64,000 nt of DNA, from contig NZ_JACOGA010000013.1 in the NCBI RefSeq assembly GCF_014284175.1, positions 1 through 64,000 of the forward strand. The letters are read 5' to 3'. Positions 61,206 through 64,000 of this stretch are shown in pieces. The notes under the pieces were generated by a model. It had not been told where the DNA came from and did no database searches. It saw only the letters and a list, made by a program, of their open reading frames with translations. Source of the DNA: Affinundibacterium flavidum (GTDB taxonomy: Bacteria > Pseudomonadota > Gammaproteobacteria > Burkholderiales > Burkholderiaceae_D). A program made the position numbers and the translations under genes. Each line of letters starts with the position of its first letter. Within the stretch, counting starts at the first letter, position 1.

Positions 61206-62506
61206 TGTCGATTCAAACTGCATTGCATCAACCACTGGCTGAACGTCTGCGGCCACAAAGTTTGGCTGAAGTCATCGGTCAACAACATTTGTTAGGTGAA
61301 GGCAAACCATTGCGTGTTGCCTTTGAATCTGGTGAGCCACACTCTATGTTGTTATGGGGCCCGCCCGGTGTCGGCAAGACTACTTTGGCGCGATTGATGG
61401 CGCTTGCGTTTAAGGCTGAATTTATCGCCTTGTCTGCAGTACTCTCGGGCGTCAAAGATATACGTGATGCAGTCGAGCGTGCCGAATATGTTCGTGCTAC
61501 TTCACAACGTCGCACGATATTGTTTGTCGATGAAGTCCATCGCTTCAATAAGAGTCAACAAGACGCTTTCTTGCCGCATGTCGAAAGTGGTCTGTTTACT
61601 TTCATCGGCGCTACTACCGAAAATCCTTCCTTTGAAGTCAATAGCGCTTTACTGTCGCGTGCTGCTGTCTACGTGCTGAAGTCATTGACCGATGATGACT
61701 TGGCTTTGATGTTAGATAAAGCCTGCACACAGGAATTAGATGGTCTGCAATTAACTGCAGACGCAAAATCAAGTCTGGTCGCGAGTGCGGATGGCGACGG
61801 TAGAAAGCTCTTGAATAATCTGGACATTACGGCACGTGCGGCGCAAGTTAAAGGCTTGAAAGAAGTCGATAGCACACTGCTGGCAGAATGTTTAGGAGAT
61901 GCCTTACGTCGCTTTGATAAAGGTGGCGATGCATTCTATGACCAAATTTCTGCCCTGCATAAATCGGTGCGTGGTTCAAATCCTGATGCTTCTTTGTATT
62001 GGCTAGTGCGTATGCTCGATGGTGGTACCGATCCACGTTATCTAGCGCGCCGCATTATCCGTATGGCGAGTGAAGACATCGGTCTGGCAGATCCGCGCGC
62101 TTTACGAATTTGTCTGGATGCTGCAGAAACCTATGAACGCCTCGGTTCACCAGAAGGTGAATTAGCTTTGGCCGAAGCCGTTGTTTATCTGGCCTGCGCT
62201 GCCAAATCGAATGCGATTTATATGGCTTACAAACAAGCCCGTGCATTTGTCGCCAAAGACAAATCCCGCGTTGTGCCTGAGCATTTGCGCAATGCGCCAA
62301 CTAAGTTGATGAAAGAGCTTGGTTACGGCAAATTGTATCGTTACGCCCATGATGAGCCAAACGCGTATGCTGCTGGTGAAACCTATATGCCAGAAGGCTT
62401 GGAAGATGTGCGTTGGTATGAGCCAGTGCCGCGCGGTATGGAAATCAAGATAGCGGAAAAACTCACTTATCTGCGTCAACTAGATGAAGACAGCGGACAC
62501 GATTAA
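61202..62506 (+). CDS. rarA: replication-associated recombination protein A
   Basis: AAA+ ATPase (also MgsA) of the clamp-loader group acting at stalled replication forks. LAERLRPQSLAEVIGQQHLL opens the ATPase, Walker A LWGPPGVGKTTLARLM, Walker B ILFVDEVHRFNKSQQDAFL, sensor FIGATTENPSFEVN. The C-terminal helical part has RRIIRMASEDIGLADPRAL and YKQARAFV. The 434 residues are normal. Co-translated with lolA, the order ftsK-lolA-rarA being common in proteobacteria. Confidence 0.96.
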   Translation: MMSIQTALHQPLAERLRPQSLAEVIGQQHLLGEGKPLRVAFESGEPHSMLLWGPPGVGKTTLARLMALAFKAEFIALSAVLSGVKDIRDAVERAEYVRATSQRRTILFVDEVHRFNKSQQDAFLPHVESGLFTFIGATTENPSFEVNSALLSRAAVYVLKSLTDDDLALMLDKACTQELDGLQLTADAKSSLVASADGDGRKLLNNLDITARAAQVKGLKEVDSTLLAECLGDALRRFDKGGDAFYDQISALHKSVRGSNPDASLYWLVRMLDGGTDPRYLARRIIRMASEDIGLADPRALRICLDAAETYERLGSPEGELALAEAVVYLACAAKSNAIYMAYKQARAFVAKDKSRVVPEHLRNAPTKLMKELGYGKLYRYAHDEPNAYAAGETYMPEGLEDVRWYEPVPRGMEIKIAEKLTYLRQLDEDSGHD

Positions 62507-62529
62507 GTACAAATTTTGGCTCGCTCGTA

Positions 62530-63408
62530 TCAGGGGTGAAACCATAATTCGGTACGATTCAATGCCATCGAGGCAGGATTTAACAGTGGATTTTTTAGAT
62601 TGATTACGACTCTTTGTTTGAACTTAGCACGTTCGATGGAAGCCTTATGATATTTTTGAAATAAGTGTTCAAAAATGCCATTTGCAATGATTTTTTCAAA
62701 GCCCAGTCGCAAATCCTCCGCTAACTGAGGGCGGCGCGGCGTCACGAAAAAATAGCAAGCGGTTTGATAATGTAAGATGAAACTCTCTTCAACGATGAAT
62801 TTGTGCTCGCTGTGATGCTTGACGTCGCCCCAAATTTCAAAAACTGAACGTGGAAAGTAATCAAAACGCCCAGCGGCTAGCATGGCGAACAAAGGATCGT
62901 AAGCATTCGACGTGAGCACCGACAGTTGATTGGCTTTGAGTATTCCTACATCGGGCCAGTCTTTTCCTTGTCCCGCCGTAAATTGTTGTAAATCTTCAGT
63001 TCTTTTAACTGTCGAAAACGCTGCTTTATTTTTTTCGGTAATCAGACTAATACGCCAGCCGAGCAAGCCTTTTTCTATAGGGAGTCGAATGGGGATGAGT
63101 TTTTTCTCTCTATCGTCCGTCGTCATGGTCCAGAGAATATCTATGTTGCCGTTTTCTCTGGTCATTTCGTAAATTGAACGAGCTTGCAACATACGGCCTG
63201 GGCTTTTTATCAATTGATAAGGGCGCGCGGAATGTTGAACGATGGCTTGCAATAGCTCGCGCACGTAGTCCTCGGTTGGATCGTTTTTTACATCCAATTT
63301 TGGCAATCTGATTTCTAGCGGTTCTTGTGCTTGCGCTGGGATAAAGCTCAATAAGCAAAGCACGCAGAATACGCCAAACATCTGTTGCAGATGAAATCGG
63401 CGATACAT
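62530..63408 (-). CDS. exported solute-binding protein (SBP family 3-like)
   Basis: Periplasmic protein with the fold of amino-acid-binding components. Signal peptide within MYRRFHLQQMFGVFCVLCLL, ending near AQAQE. PTEDYVRELLQAIVQHS and the DILWTMTTDDREKKLIPIRL segment match remote family-3 binding proteins. No permease or ATPase gene is adjacent, so it may be a sensor-associated or orphan binding protein. Ligand unknown. 292 residues, complete. Confidence 0.85.
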   Translation of the reverse strand: MYRRFHLQQMFGVFCVLCLLSFIPAQAQEPLEIRLPKLDVKNDPTEDYVRELLQAIVQHSARPYQLIKSPGRMLQARSIYEMTRENGNIDILWTMTTDDREKKLIPIRLPIEKGLLGWRISLITEKNKAAFSTVKRTEDLQQFTAGQGKDWPDVGILKANQLSVLTSNAYDPLFAMLAAGRFDYFPRSVFEIWGDVKHHSEHKFIVEESFILHYQTACYFFVTPRRPQLAEDLRLGFEKIIANGIFEHLFQKYHKASIERAKFKQRVVINLKNPLLNPASMALNRTELWFHP

Positions 63409-63614
63409 TTTTCCTCCCTCAATATACGTCTGGACGCAATTTTGAGTATTGCTTGTGAGCTTAAGTATAGACGCTATTTATGTCAGAGTATGTGAGAGGA
63501 GGAAAAGCTGTTGTAACGAGGCGATTGTTTGAAAAACTATCTCAATTGTATTGTGCTCGTTAGGTTATTACGCATAGGTAAAAAACACGAGCATAGATTC
63601 GTTTGTCATCGAGT

Positions 63615-63646
63615 GAAGCAGAGAATTTGGCATTATTCTCTGCTTC
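63615..63646. terminator. stem-loop between the SBP gene and the saccharopine-dehydrogenase-like gene
   Basis: GAAGCAGAGAAT (63615-63626) pairs perfectly with ATTCTCTGCTTC (63635-63646). It lies past the stop codon of the gene at 63689, but neither strand shows a strong T-run, so the terminator call is moderate. Confidence 0.55.
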
Positions 63647-63688
63647 TTTGAGCTTTCTTGAAAATCGAACTGAGCACGTTGAATTAAA

Positions 63689-64000
63689 TTAACTCGCGTA
63701 ATAGCGGCCAAAACGGTTAGCAATGAAATCAGCTAAGGACGCTTGTTCTTGGCGAACTAAGCCTTGTTGCGGCAATTTTCCTGCAACTAGCATGTCAACC
63801 ATTGCGCAGATACCTGACGCAGTGGTTAATTGAATCGCCGAAAGCAACTGGCCATTTACTTCTTGCGCATAAATTTTCTTCGCATAGGATTCTTGCTCCA
63901 AACGTCCTGCACGCATGCCAATCACGCTGACAAAGACTAAGACCACGTCTTGTTTTGTCATAGGAATGGATGTTTCCAGCACGTCTTTTAGGATAGGGCG
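63689..64000 (-). CDS. saccharopine dehydrogenase family protein (3' part)
   Basis: C-terminal 103 codons of a gene that runs off the right edge; the frame is open to base 64000, where it reads RPILKDVLETSIPMTKQDVV. The remaining VFVSVIGMRAGRLEQESYAK and VNGQLLSAIQLTTASGICAM match the C-terminal domain of saccharopine-dehydrogenase-like or lysine-dehydrogenase-like NAD(P) enzymes. The N-terminal Rossmann part is outside the window, so cofactor and substrate cannot be judged. Confidence 0.85.
   Translation of the reverse strand, partial: RPILKDVLETSIPMTKQDVVLVFVSVIGMRAGRLEQESYAKKIYAQEVNGQLLSAIQLTTASGICAMVDMLVAGKLPQQGLVRQEQASLADFIANRFGRYYAS

Noticed and set aside
1..64000. tRNA, rRNA, CRISPR, prophage and transposase genes
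   Set aside because: I looked for tRNA T-loop words, regular spacer-repeat arrays, integrases and transposases and saw none; a covariance search would be needed to exclude tRNAs fully.

Overview
The window reads as chromosomal core DNA of a betaproteobacterium, most likely order Burkholderiales and, by gene content and moderate-to-low G+C, an Oxalobacteraceae-type organism such as Undibacterium. That assignment is inference: it rests on the runs hemC-hemD-hemX-hemY, exbB-exbD-lpxK-Trm112-kdsB-adk, trxB/Smr and ftsK-lolA-rarA, the imuA-imuB-dnaE2 cassette, and an fkpB-ispH pair, not on a search. Genes are dense, intact and on both strands. I see no tRNA, rRNA, CRISPR array, prophage, integron or transposase.

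Layout. 1-959 holds no credible gene; it is a nest of inverted repeats. 960-6557 (minus) is the SOS mutagenesis cassette imuA-imuB-dnaE2 behind one LexA operator. 6865-15927 holds a small unrecognised protein, a LysM lytic transglycosylase (mltD), an exported amidohydrolase, an MsbA-type ABC exporter and an S9 peptidase. 16200-21550 holds a DUF808 membrane protein, a two-gene ABC-2 transporter, a short mobile-type repeat, an M28 peptidase and Fe-superoxide dismutase. 21729-28104 runs from xseA across a roughly 960-base gene-free stretch carrying an array of DnaA-box-like units, then exbB-exbD and lpxK-Trm112-kdsB-adk.

28357-38533 contains a membrane proton pyrophosphatase, a type-II 3-hydroxyacyl-CoA dehydrogenase, a patatin lipase, a barnase-like RNase with a barstar-like inhibitor, purN, an RsmB-family rRNA methyltransferase, an MscS channel and an acyl desaturase. 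38850-44118 holds rpmB-rpmG, radC, fkpB-ispH, ycaQ and trpS. 44462-49402 is the haem block hemC-D-X-Y followed by ppa. 49482-55759 holds a membrane-anchored Ser/Thr kinase, a GNAT protein, nadE, glnB, an Smr-domain protein and trxB. A lipoprotein alpha-amylase lies between trxB and ftsK-lolA-rarA. A solute-binding protein and the 3' end of a saccharopine-dehydrogenase-like gene close the window.

Most of this is housekeeping: envelope (lpxK, kdsB, lolA, mltD, exbBD), haem, purine, NAD and nitrogen signalling, and DNA repair (imuABC, xseA, rarA, ycaQ, radC). The most unusual material is non-coding: the DnaA-box array at 23101-23850, the 42-base palindrome at the imuA promoter, the composite inverted repeat at the left end, and many short tandem duplications in spacers and next to start codons. 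Among proteins, the RNase/barstar pair and the orphan protein beside mltD are the best candidates for follow-up. I did not find a clear multi-gene novel system.
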